64,000 bases of DNA from Stappia sp. ES.058 (GTDB lineage: Bacteria; Pseudomonadota; Alphaproteobacteria; Rhizobiales; Stappiaceae), in the NCBI RefSeq assembly GCF_900105595.1, contig NZ_LT629784.1:4445001-4509000 (forward strand), in the 5' to 3' direction. Shown piece after piece: positions 55,321 to 63,353 of this stretch. The notes under the pieces were generated by a model, which made no database searches, had not been told where the DNA came from, and saw nothing but the letters and a program-made list of their open reading frames with translations. The position numbers and the translations under genes were made by a program. Each line of letters begins with the position of its first letter. Positions within the stretch are counted from its first letter, which is position 1.

Positions 55321-56109
55321 TCATTCAAAGCGGTATAGGATTTGTTCTCGTATTTGCCGGCTTGCCGCACCGCAATTGACCCGTCGTGAATTCGACAGAG
55401 GGCGGCAACGGCTGCCCATTTGACTATAAAATGCGATCGATCGCTGTCGAGTGTTGTGATCAAAGGCCAAAATGGTTGCCTCAACGCTGAGTAATCCAGT
55501 ATTTTTGATGAAAACTTCCTCAATTTTTAAGGAAAAGAATGCATCGCCGCGTTCGACTACTGTACCGCCCAGGCCGCGAATATAACGAATAGACCGTGCT
55601 CGATAAGAGATTGGTACATCCAATTTAAACAATTTTGGCTTGAACTCGAAGCCCATGCTGTCCAATTCGTTACGAACGAACGTAACATTGCTTTCGAACT
55701 CCGGTGGCATGCTGCTTACACCACCGGGCCTCACGGCCAGGGTTGGCTGATTAGGTTGAGTCTTCATGGCGGCCGACCGAAGCAAAATCTGTAGTTCCGA
55801 TGTGGTCAGCTGCCCTGTTTGGGGCCTATCAATGCTGGCTTGGAATTGGCGGATCGCGGTTCGACTGGCCTTGGTTGGTTGATCGTACGAGAGTCCTTCA
55901 TAGAAGCCAATTATTCGTAAAGCGTCATGTATATCGAACCATGTAATCTGCTGTGGCTGCCGATTTGAACTGGTGTTATTTTCAAGTTCTTGAATTAATT
56001 GATTTCCGATAATTCCGAAGATCCCGCGCAGTATGTCTTCATTGGAATGAGCTTGCATCGGGACCAGAAAAAACATCATCGCCGTGACCGCTATTATGTG
56101 CCTTGTCAT
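55321..56109 (-). CDS. Exported protein with peptidoglycan-binding-like domain
   Basis: A 262-residue protein with a clear signal peptide (HIIAVTAMMFFLVPMQAHS, residues 4-22). Residues 60-110 resemble a PG_binding_1 module (ITWFDIHDALRIIGFYEGLS, TAIRQFQASIDRPQTGQLTT). The C-terminal half is beta-rich with two Cys (GSRCRPLSN, VNCGAAS) and no match I know. ATG 56109 is chosen; 11 more residues are possible upstream. AT-rich like its convergent partner. Probably periplasmic, cell-wall-associated. The pair may be recently acquired. Confidence 0.7.
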   Translation of the reverse strand: MTRHIIAVTAMMFFLVPMQAHSNEDILRGIFGIIGNQLIQELENNTSSNRQPQQITWFDIHDALRIIGFYEGLSYDQPTKASRTAIRQFQASIDRPQTGQLTTSELQILLRSAAMKTQPNQPTLAVRPGGVSSMPPEFESNVTFVRNELDSMGFEFKPKLFKLDVPISYRARSIRYIRGLGGTVVERGDAFFSLKIEEVFIKNTGLLSVEATILAFDHNTRQRSIAFYSQMGSRCRPLSNSRRVNCGAASRQIREQILYRFE

Positions 56110-56679
56110 AATGCCCTGCACCGTCTTCAAGCGTATGTCCACTCAAAAAAGCCAATTATATTTGATCTATTAATGTACCACAACTAATTATAGGTCTGAT
56201 TGAAAAATGCTCTCTTTCGCCTTGGGTGTGCTGCAGACCCAAAACGTGACTGTTGCTCTGTTTCTGGTTCCATATTTTGGGAATTTGGTTGTCGCAAACC
56301 TGCTACTGTTCGTGGATTTTGCAAGTAGTTCTTTCTCCCGAGAGATCTGAAATCTGAATTTTGATTGTTGATACCTCAACAGAAATTCCAGTAATTTCTG
56401 ATATAGATGTCATCCTGATCTGATCAACAAGCACAGGCCGCCAAGTATTTTATCTTTGATCTTGGGGGGTATGCATTGACGAAGAGATGTCCATTTTCAA
56501 TGGAGAGAGCTGCGGGGCGCCGCGTCCCCTGAGACTTGATCTGCTCATGCGTCGGCGGCATACTCGTTTACATCATAAACGATCAGCCCTCGGCTTGACC
56601 TTCCGGTCGGTTCGTGCGGCTGTATCGATCCGATCCGGAGAGCGTTCCGGACGCTATCGTGTTCTGGGAGGATCCGCGC
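56110..56679. other. AT-rich intergenic region, right edge of islet
   Basis: 570 bases, AT-rich up to about 56480 and then abruptly GC-rich. Only short, non-family frames occur. The promoter of the exported-protein gene (minus strand) and of the TRAP binding-protein gene (plus strand) should be here; GGGAGGA precedes the latter start. No RNA gene is evident. Confidence 0.5.
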
Positions 56680-57714
56680 ATGAACCGCTTGAAATCCGTT
56701 GCCCTTGCCGCTGCCGCCTTGTGTGTCGGCATCGCGCCCGCGCTTGCCCAGGAGGTGACGCTGCGCGTGCATCACTTCCTGCCGGCGCCCGCGCCGGTGC
56801 CGAAGAACTTCATCACGCCCTGGGCGGAAAAGGTGATGGAGGAGTCCGACGGGCGCATCAAGGTCGAGGTCTATCCGTCGATGCAGCTTGGCGGCGGCCC
56901 GCCGGCGCTGTTCGATCAGGCACGCGACGGCGTGGTCGACATCGTCTGGACGCTTCCCGGCTACACGCCTGGCCGCTTCCCCGGCACCGAGGCCTTCGAG
57001 CTTCCCTTCATGCCGGCCAAGGCGGAAGCCACCAGCCAGGCGTTCTGGGACTTTTATGAGAAGTACCTCACCGAGGAATTCAAGGACGTGCATCCGATCG
57101 CGCTGCATGTGCACGGTCCGGGCCTCCTGCACGTCAAGGGCGACGGCGTGGCGAAGCTAGAGGACATGAAGGGCCTGAAGCTGCGCGGTCCGACGCGCCA
57201 GACCAATGCGTTGCTCAAGGCGCTTGGCGCGACGCCGGTCGGCATGCCGGTTCCGGCCATGCCCGAGGCGCTCTCCAAGGGCGTGATCGACGGCACCGTC
57301 GTGCCGTGGGAAGTGACCACGCCGCTCAAGGTCGCGGAACTCGTTGGCAGCCACACCGACTTCGAGGGGTCGCGCGGGCTTTACACCGCGACCTTCGTCT
57401 TCGCGATGAACAAGGCGAAATACGACAGCCTGCCGGATGATCTGAAGGCGGTGATCGACGCCAACAGCGGCCGCGAGATGTCCAAATGGGTCGGCCGCGT
57501 GATGGACGAGGGCGATGCGCCGGGGATCGTTGCGGCGGAAAAGGCCGGCAACATCATTCGCAAGCTGCCTGAGGACGAGGTTGCTCGCTGGAAGGCGGCA
57601 GCCGACCCCGTTGTCGAGGCCTGGGTCGCCGAGGTGACGGAAAAGGGCTACGACGGCGCGGCGATGGTGGAAGACGCCAAGGCGATGATCTCGAAATACG
57701 CCGACGCCAACTGA
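56680..57714 (+). CDS. Orphan TRAP transporter substrate-binding protein
   Basis: A 344-residue DctP-type binding protein with a Sec signal peptide (RLKSVALAAAALCVGIAPALA, cleavage about residue 23; first 20 residues hydrophobic). Core motifs: VHHFLPAPAPVPKNF, GGGPPALFDQARDGVVDIV, GLKLRGPTRQTNALLKALGA (specificity region with Arg), and PVPAMPEALSKGVIDG. ATG 56680 follows GGGAGGA. No dctQ or dctM is adjacent, so it must use membrane subunits encoded elsewhere. A perfect hairpin follows. A flavin monooxygenase and MarR regulator come next, suggesting an aromatic or similar acid ligand. Confidence 0.93.
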   Translation: MNRLKSVALAAAALCVGIAPALAQEVTLRVHHFLPAPAPVPKNFITPWAEKVMEESDGRIKVEVYPSMQLGGGPPALFDQARDGVVDIVWTLPGYTPGRFPGTEAFELPFMPAKAEATSQAFWDFYEKYLTEEFKDVHPIALHVHGPGLLHVKGDGVAKLEDMKGLKLRGPTRQTNALLKALGATPVGMPVPAMPEALSKGVIDGTVVPWEVTTPLKVAELVGSHTDFEGSRGLYTATFVFAMNKAKYDSLPDDLKAVIDANSGREMSKWVGRVMDEGDAPGIVAAEKAGNIIRKLPEDEVARWKAAADPVVEAWVAEVTEKGYDGAAMVEDAKAMISKYADAN

Positions 57715-57736
57715 GCCCGACCGATCCGCGCCATGA

Positions 57737-57763
57737 CACACGGGCGGTGCATCCGCCCGTGTG
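57737..57763 (+). terminator. Hairpin after the orphan TRAP binding protein
   Basis: CACACGGGCGG (57737-57747) pairs perfectly with CCGCCCGTGTG (57753-57763) over TGCAT, 22 bases after the stop. No T run. It may end the transcript or protect the upstream message while allowing read-through to the monooxygenase gene. Confidence 0.65.
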
Positions 57764-57799
57764 CATCATTGGCGGATTTGAGACGAGAGCCTTGCGAAC

Positions 57800-59071
57800 A
57801 TGACCGTATTGATCGCGGGCGCCGGTGTCGCCGGCCTGACGCTCGCCCTGTCCCTCCATCAGCTCGGCATTCCCGTTCGCGTGTTCGAAAGCGTGCGCGA
57901 GATCCGGCCGCTCGGTGTCGGCATCAACCTCCAGCCGCATGCGGTGCGCGAGCTCGATGAGCTGGGCCTGCTCGACCGGCTCGACGCCATCGGTCTGCGC
58001 ACCCGCAAGGTTGCCTATTTCTCCACCCACGGCCAGCCGGTCTGGGCGGAGCCGCGCGGAAAGACGGCCGGCTACGCCTGGCCGCAATTCTCGATCCATC
58101 GCGGCAAGCTGCAGATGATGCTGTTTGACACTGTGCGCGAACGGCTCGGCCCCGACGCCGTGCGCTGCGGTGCCGCCGTGGCGGCCTGGCGCGATGCGGG
58201 CGAGGGCGTCGAGATCGATCTCGTCGACCGCACGAGCGGTGAGGGGCTCGGCAGCGTGTCCGGATCCGTGTTCATCGCAGCCGACGGCATTCATTCCTCC
58301 GCCCGCGCGACGCTTTATCCCGACGAGGGTCTGCCGGTCTGGGGCGGCATCGTCATGTGGCGCGGCATCACCCGGGGGCCGCGGTTTCTCGGGGGGCGGA
58401 CGATGGCGATGGCCGGCTGCAAGCCGCGCAAATTCGTCTGCTATCCGATCGAGGACATTGCGCTCGATGACGGCACCGAGGGCTCGCTGATCAACTGGAT
58501 CGCTGACCTGCGTCTGCCGTCGGACTACCTGTGGCGACGCGAGGACTGGAACCGTCCGGGCGACAGGGCGGACTTCCTGCCGAAATTCGAAAACTGGCAT
58601 TTCGATTGGCTCGATGTTCCAGCCGTCATTCGCGCTGCCTCGGAGATTTTCGAGTATCCGATGGTCGACCGCGATCCTCTGCCGCGCTGGACCCATGGCG
58701 CGATGACGCTGATGGGAGACGCCGCGCATCCGATGTATCCGATCGGCTCAAACGGCGCGAGCCAGGCCATCCTCGACGCGCGCGTCCTGACCCGTGAGTT
58801 TCTGACCCATGGCCCGGGCCCGGCAGCGCTGGCTGCCTATGAGGCGGAGCGCCGCGAGGCGACGGCGAAGATCGTTCTCGCCAATCGCGCCGATGGACCG
58901 GACCGGATCCTCGATATCGTCGCGGAGCGCGCGCCGGAGGGGTTCGATCGCATCGACGACGTGCTGACGCGCGAGGAGCGGGTCGAGGCCGCCGCCGGTT
59001 ACAAACAGGTCGCGGGCTTCAGCGTCGAGGCGCTCAATGCACGCCCCCCGATCGTTCCGGCGCCGGGATGA
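57800..59071 (+). CDS. FAD-dependent monooxygenase (PhzS-like group)
   Basis: A 423-residue class A flavoprotein hydroxylase. FAD-binding GAGVAGLTLAL is at residues 7-17, the GVGINLQPHAVRELDELGLL region is typical of PhzS-like enzymes, the DG motif is FIAADGIHSSAR, and the GD motif is LMGDAAHPMYPIGSNGASQA. It would use NAD(P)H and O2 to hydroxylate an aromatic or heteroaromatic acid. It lies 85 bases after the TRAP binding protein and overlaps a MarR gene (ATGA). Substrate unknown. Confidence 0.92.
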   Translation: MTVLIAGAGVAGLTLALSLHQLGIPVRVFESVREIRPLGVGINLQPHAVRELDELGLLDRLDAIGLRTRKVAYFSTHGQPVWAEPRGKTAGYAWPQFSIHRGKLQMMLFDTVRERLGPDAVRCGAAVAAWRDAGEGVEIDLVDRTSGEGLGSVSGSVFIAADGIHSSARATLYPDEGLPVWGGIVMWRGITRGPRFLGGRTMAMAGCKPRKFVCYPIEDIALDDGTEGSLINWIADLRLPSDYLWRREDWNRPGDRADFLPKFENWHFDWLDVPAVIRAASEIFEYPMVDRDPLPRWTHGAMTLMGDAAHPMYPIGSNGASQAILDARVLTREFLTHGPGPAALAAYEAERREATAKIVLANRADGPDRILDIVAERAPEGFDRIDDVLTREERVEAAAGYKQVAGFSVEALNARPPIVPAPG

Positions 59072-59550
59072 GCCGCGCCGGGCCTGATTTCGGTGAACCA
59101 TCGGGCACAGACGTGTCCGCATCCCTGGACCGGGGCTGTCTCGATGATCTCGTAGGTCATCTCCTGCGGCATGCCTTTCTGCGCGGGCATCAGGTCTTCG
59201 CCGGCGTTTTCGAAGGCGACGGCCTCACGCCGCTGCAGTTCATGGTTCTGGAACTGGTCGACAGGAATCCCGGTTTGACCCACCGCGAGGTCGCCGGGGC
59301 CATGTCCTGTGCGCCGTCGGTGCTGACCACCGCGCTCAAGCCGCTGGTCGCGTCCGGAGTGCTGTTGCGCGGGGCCGTTGCGGCGGACGGACGACGGGCG
59401 GCCTATCGGTTGTCGGACGGCGGGCGGGACCGGTTCCGCAAGCTGCGACCGAAGATTTCCAGGGCGGAATCTCTGCTGCTCGCAGACCTCGACGATGCTG
59501 AACAGGCGGTCCTGCGGGCAATGCTTCGTCGCATTGCAACTCGCGTTTGA
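59068..59550 (+). CDS. MarR family transcriptional regulator
   Basis: A 160-residue winged-helix regulator. DNA-binding region: LTPLQFMVLELVDRNPGLTH, REVAGAMSCAPSVLTTALKP, then the wing GVLLRGAVAADGRRAAYRLS. Start ATG 59068 overlaps the monooxygenase stop. It probably controls the monooxygenase/TRAP genes in response to their aromatic substrate, the usual MarR arrangement. Confidence 0.92.
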   Translation: MSRAGPDFGEPSGTDVSASLDRGCLDDLVGHLLRHAFLRGHQVFAGVFEGDGLTPLQFMVLELVDRNPGLTHREVAGAMSCAPSVLTTALKPLVASGVLLRGAVAADGRRAAYRLSDGGRDRFRKLRPKISRAESLLLADLDDAEQAVLRAMLRRIATRV

Positions 59551-59688
59551 GGTCCCGGCCGCTCAAAGCGCAATGCAGCTTCCCGTCTTGTTGCCGCACC
59601 GCGCGCGAGCGCCCCGACATCGTTTTACGGCTGGCCTGGCGAGGCCTGTCGAGGGCCTTGTCGCGAATAGGTGAATATAATGGTGAAC

Positions 59689-59705
59689 TTTAGAATAATT
59701 CTAAA
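59689..59705. promoter_or_regulatory. Irr-box (ICE)-like palindrome upstream of iron operon
   Basis: TTTAGAATAATTCTAAA is a perfect 8+1+8 palindrome and fits the TTTAGAA-N3-TTCTAAA type of the alphaproteobacterial Irr box. It lies 122 bases before the first gene of the imelysin operon. A TTGACT hexamer (59731-59736) and a TGTATT-like box 16 bases further on make a plausible promoter downstream of the box, so activation by Irr under iron limitation would fit. Confidence 0.75.
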
Positions 59706-59826
59706 CCATTGATTTTGTTAATTTATAAACTTGACTCCTTGAGTAAGGTAATTGTATTTCCGGACATGGCCACTGAGGGCCACCCTTTGATGACGGGACC
59801 TTGACCCTCGTTGATTGGAGGCCGGA

Positions 59827-60336
59827 ATGACTGACACGACACCTTTCCACGCAGGTGTGCCTTGCGTGAATGGCGAAGCGGAACGCCTCGTTGTCGAGGG
59901 GCTGCGTCGCTGGATCGCAGGCTATCAGACCGGCAGCATCGCCTGCTGGGAACTGGCATGGAATCTCTATGCCGAAAAGCTTGGCGTGGAGCGCGCGCGG
60001 CCCGTGATGACGGGAATCGGCTGTTACGCGCGGGCGCTCAACGGCTTTGCCAAATGCGGCTTTTGCCTGCTCCCTTACGACTGCAAGCGCCGTTGTCCGC
60101 ATGAGGCCCTGGCGGTCGGTGTTGTGGCGGCGTGGCAGTGCGGCGACCGGGAGGCGGCCAGCGGTATTGTCGAGGAACTCGTCGTTGGGGCCGGATTGCC
60201 GGCAACCCTCGAGGCGGCGGCGCATCTTGCCGACAATCTGCGCCGTGTCGACCTGACCTTGTCGAGCGGTCTCTTGCGACCGTCGGTCTCATCGCTTCCG
60301 TCTTGCACGCATTCACCGGTGGCGACCCGTCATTGA
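59827..60336 (+). CDS. Cys-rich protein leading the imelysin operon
   Basis: A 169-residue cytoplasmic protein. Cysteines cluster in AKCGFCLLPYDCKRRCPHEA (CxxC, CxxxC), with others in GVPCVNG, IACWEL and GIGCYAR, suggesting an iron-sulfur or metal site. The second half is helical (AAAHLADNLRRVDL). It is the first gene after the Irr-like box and ends 56 bases before the imelysin start. I do not recognise a named family; a role in iron sensing or storage is a guess from position. Confidence 0.7.
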   Translation: MTDTTPFHAGVPCVNGEAERLVVEGLRRWIAGYQTGSIACWELAWNLYAEKLGVERARPVMTGIGCYARALNGFAKCGFCLLPYDCKRRCPHEALAVGVVAAWQCGDREAASGIVEELVVGAGLPATLEAAAHLADNLRRVDLTLSSGLLRPSVSSLPSCTHSPVATRH

Positions 60337-60392
60337 CCCCGACCATCGCCGGGCGGATATCGCCGGGCGGTCAACCAAAGGATTACAATTCG

Positions 60393-61655
60393 ATGAAGAC
60401 AACTGTTCTCATGGTCGCGCTCGCCGGCCTTGCGCTATCGGGCGCGGCGCGCGCCGAGACGGCGGAGCCGGTGCTTGACACCTATTCCGACATCGCGGCC
60501 GCCGCCTACAAGGATGCCCTGGCAAGTGCCCGGACCCTTTCGGGCAAGATCGACGCGCTGGTTGCGTCACCGTCCGACGAAACGCTTGCTCAGGCCCGTG
60601 AAGCCTGGGTCGCGGCTCGCCGGCCCTATCAGCAGACCGAGGTGTATCGCTTCGGGAATTCGCTCGTCGATGCCTGGGAAGGCAAGGTCAACGCATGGCC
60701 GCTGGACGAGGGTCTGATCGACTATGTCGATGCGGGCTACGGCAATGATTCGCCTGAAAATGCCTTCTACACCGCGAATGTGATCGCCAACCCGGTGCTT
60801 GAACTCGGCGGACGCAAGATCGATGCGTCGAAGATCACGCCCGCGCTTCTGGCGGAAGAACTGCAGGAGGCTGGCGGCATCGAGGCCAATGTCGCGACCG
60901 GCTATCACGCCATCGAGTTTCTCCTGTGGGGTCAGGACGTCAACGGAACCGGGGCCGGCGCCGGTACCCGTCCGGCGACCGATTTCGATCCCGAAAATTG
61001 CACCGGCGGGAATTGCGACCGTCGTGCGGCCTATCTCAAGGCCGCGACCGATCTTCTCATCAGCGACCTGGCCGAAATGTCAAATGCGTGGACAGAGGGT
61101 GGCGCGGCCCGTGCCGATCTCGCCGCCAAGGGCAGCGAAGGCGGTCTTGCCACGATCCTCACCGGTATGGGCTCGCTGAGCTACGGCGAACTGGCGGGCG
61201 AACGCATCAAGCTCGGCCTGATGCTGCATGACCCGGAGGAAGAGCACGATTGCTTTTCCGACAACACCCATATGTCGCATCTGGACGACGTGATCGGCAT
61301 CCGCAATGTCTGGTTCGGGACGTACAAGGGATTTGAGACCGGATCGGTCGACGGCACGTCGCTGCGCTCCTATGTGGCCGAGCGCCACCCGGCTCTTGCG
61401 GAGGAGATGACGATGAAGCTGGACGCCACCCTTGCAGCGTTCGAGGCGATGCGTGCGCGTGCCGAAACCGTCGAGGCTTATGACCAGATGATCGGTGAAA
61501 GCAACGCGGAGGGCAACGCCGTTGTCCAGGCCGGGGTCGATGCGTTGGTTGCCCAGACCCGCACGATCGAGAAGATTGTCGTCGCGCTTGATCTGGGCTC
61601 GGTCGCCTTCGAGGGTTCCGACAGCCTCGACAATCCTGGCGCCGTCTTCCAGTAA
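60393..61655 (+). CDS. irpA: Imelysin-family iron-regulated protein (IrpA-like)
   Basis: A 420-residue exported imelysin (peptidase M75/IrpA family) with signal peptide MKTTVLMVALAGLALSGAARA. The family GxHxxE motif is GYHAIEFLLWGQD, and the C-terminal half includes MLHDPEEEHDCFSDNTHMSH with many acidic and His residues. Imelysin proteins are outer-membrane- or periplasm-associated, iron-regulated proteins thought to bind iron or haem rather than act as peptidases. ATG 60393. A perfect hairpin follows the stop. Co-transcribed with the di-haem oxidoreductase and a second imelysin. Confidence 0.93.
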   Translation: MKTTVLMVALAGLALSGAARAETAEPVLDTYSDIAAAAYKDALASARTLSGKIDALVASPSDETLAQAREAWVAARRPYQQTEVYRFGNSLVDAWEGKVNAWPLDEGLIDYVDAGYGNDSPENAFYTANVIANPVLELGGRKIDASKITPALLAEELQEAGGIEANVATGYHAIEFLLWGQDVNGTGAGAGTRPATDFDPENCTGGNCDRRAAYLKAATDLLISDLAEMSNAWTEGGAARADLAAKGSEGGLATILTGMGSLSYGELAGERIKLGLMLHDPEEEHDCFSDNTHMSHLDDVIGIRNVWFGTYKGFETGSVDGTSLRSYVAERHPALAEEMTMKLDATLAAFEAMRARAETVEAYDQMIGESNAEGNAVVQAGVDALVAQTRTIEKIVVALDLGSVAFEGSDSLDNPGAVFQ

Positions 61656-61668
61656 GGATCAACCCAGG

Positions 61669-61696
61669 CGGCGGGCGCTGGACGGAGCGCCCGCCG
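61669..61696 (+). other. Hairpin after irpA-like gene
   Basis: CGGCGGGCGCT (61669-61679) pairs with AGCGCCCGCCG (61686-61696) over GGACGG, 13 bases after the stop, without a T run. It resembles the hairpins after the exported binding-protein genes and may raise the first gene's share of the transcript. Confidence 0.65.
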
Positions 61697-61750
61697 TACG
61701 CATGTATCCGCCACACGGCTCGGGAGGGGTGTGGCACAAGGTGTAGTGTG

Positions 61751-63274
61751 ATGACCAAATCGACAGTTTGGGCGGTTGCCGGTCTTGTTCTGGCTGCCGC
61801 CTTGCCGGCGTTTGCAGGCGATGAGACCTCCTTGCCGCATCGTGACGATCTCTCGCTTCAGGACAGGGCACGTGTGGCGCGTGTGGTTGCGCCGTCTGCG
61901 GATCCTGGGGCGCTGGACCCTTATGAAGAAATGCCCGGTGGCGCGACGACTTCACACAAGCGTTTGAATGCAAACGCTTTTTCCTTTCCATCGGCCAATC
62001 TTTCGTTTTCCGGGCAGCGCGATTTCGCGCTCGGAAACGGGCTTTTCGAGAAATTCTGGGTATCGTCGCCGGCCTCGACCCGTGCCTCCGACGGATTGGG
62101 CCCGCTTTACAATGCACGCTCTTGCCAGGGCTGTCATTTGAAGGACGGTCGCGGATATCCGCCGAAGAAGGGCGAGGACGCTGTCGCATTGTTTCTGCGG
62201 CTCTCGGTCCCGCCAAAAACCGAGCGGCAACGCACACGGCTAGCCAGCGGGGCGGATCTCGTCGTGCCCGAGCCGATGTACGGCACCCAGTTTCAGACCT
62301 TTGCCGTTCCGGGCCTTTCGGCGGAAGGCCGACTTGCCATCGACTATGCTGAAAAGGCCGTGAAGCTTGATGATGGCACCACGGTGATGCTCCAGGTGCC
62401 GACCTACGAGATGACCGATCTGGGCTATGGGGAGATGCAATCCGACGTGATGGTCTCGCCCCGCGTTGCGCCGCCGATGATTGGCCTGGGGCTTCTCGAG
62501 GCCATCCATCCCGGCGACATTGTCGCGCTGGCCGATCCGGACGATGCGGATGGCGATGGCATTTCGGGCCGGCCAAGCTGGCTTGGCGAGACACCGGACG
62601 GTGACCGGGCCCTCGGACGGTTCGGCTGGAAGGCGTCGGCGCCAACGGTTCGCGCGCAATCCGCTGGCGCCTTTGCGGGTGACATCGGCATTTCCTCGCC
62701 GGACGCGCCGCGCCCGCATGGGGACTGCACCACGCGCCAGACAGCCTGTCTGGACATGCCGACCGGCGAGCAGGCGGACCTCGGGGAAAGCGAAGCCCCC
62801 GACCCGGTGCTGGAGTTGGTCGATTTCTACGCCAGAAACCTCGCGGTGCCGGCGCGGCGAAATGCTCGCGATCCCGAGGTTCTGGCCGGAAAGGCGCTGT
62901 TTTCCGATCTGGGTTGTACCGGATGTCATAATCCGAAATTCGTTACTTCGCGCGCGGCTGCGCAGCCGGAGCACCGGTTCCAGTTGATCTGGCCTTATAC
63001 GGATCTGTTGTTGCACGACATGGGCGAGGGGCTTGCCGATCACCGGCCTGCCGGAACCGCGACGGGGCGAGAATGGCGCACGCCGCCGCTGTGGGGGGTC
63101 GGCCTCACCGAGATGGTGGGCGGGCGCGAAGCCTATCTTCATGACGGGCGTGCCCGTACGCTTGAAGAGGCGATCCTTTGGCATGACGGAGAGGGAAAAT
63201 CCGCCCGCGACGGATATGCCGCACTGGTGAAGAAAGACCGGGAGCGCTTGCTGCGTTTTCTGGGGTCGCTGTGA
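61751..63274 (+). CDS. Di-haem oxidoreductase (DHOR/DUF1111 family)
   Basis: A 507-residue periplasmic c-type cytochrome. Signal peptide: MTKSTVWAVAGLVLAAALPA, cleavage near FAG. Two CxxCH haem sites: SCQGCH (in NARSCQGCHLKDGRG) and GCTGCH (in LGCTGCHNPKF). The conserved GRFGWKASAPTVR is diagnostic. In alphaproteobacteria this gene is found between imelysin genes and is thought to oxidise or reduce iron or thiols during uptake. ATG 61751 preferred; GTG 61748 is one codon earlier. Confidence 0.93.
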   Translation: MTKSTVWAVAGLVLAAALPAFAGDETSLPHRDDLSLQDRARVARVVAPSADPGALDPYEEMPGGATTSHKRLNANAFSFPSANLSFSGQRDFALGNGLFEKFWVSSPASTRASDGLGPLYNARSCQGCHLKDGRGYPPKKGEDAVALFLRLSVPPKTERQRTRLASGADLVVPEPMYGTQFQTFAVPGLSAEGRLAIDYAEKAVKLDDGTTVMLQVPTYEMTDLGYGEMQSDVMVSPRVAPPMIGLGLLEAIHPGDIVALADPDDADGDGISGRPSWLGETPDGDRALGRFGWKASAPTVRAQSAGAFAGDIGISSPDAPRPHGDCTTRQTACLDMPTGEQADLGESEAPDPVLELVDFYARNLAVPARRNARDPEVLAGKALFSDLGCTGCHNPKFVTSRAAAQPEHRFQLIWPYTDLLLHDMGEGLADHRPAGTATGREWRTPPLWGVGLTEMVGGREAYLHDGRARTLEEAILWHDGEGKSARDGYAALVKKDRERLLRFLGSL

Positions 63275-63353
63275 TCAACGGCAACGTGAATGGCGACGCG
63301 GTCCCGACCTTGCTCCGGGCCGATCGCTGCGACATTGGGAAAGGGTCCCGACG

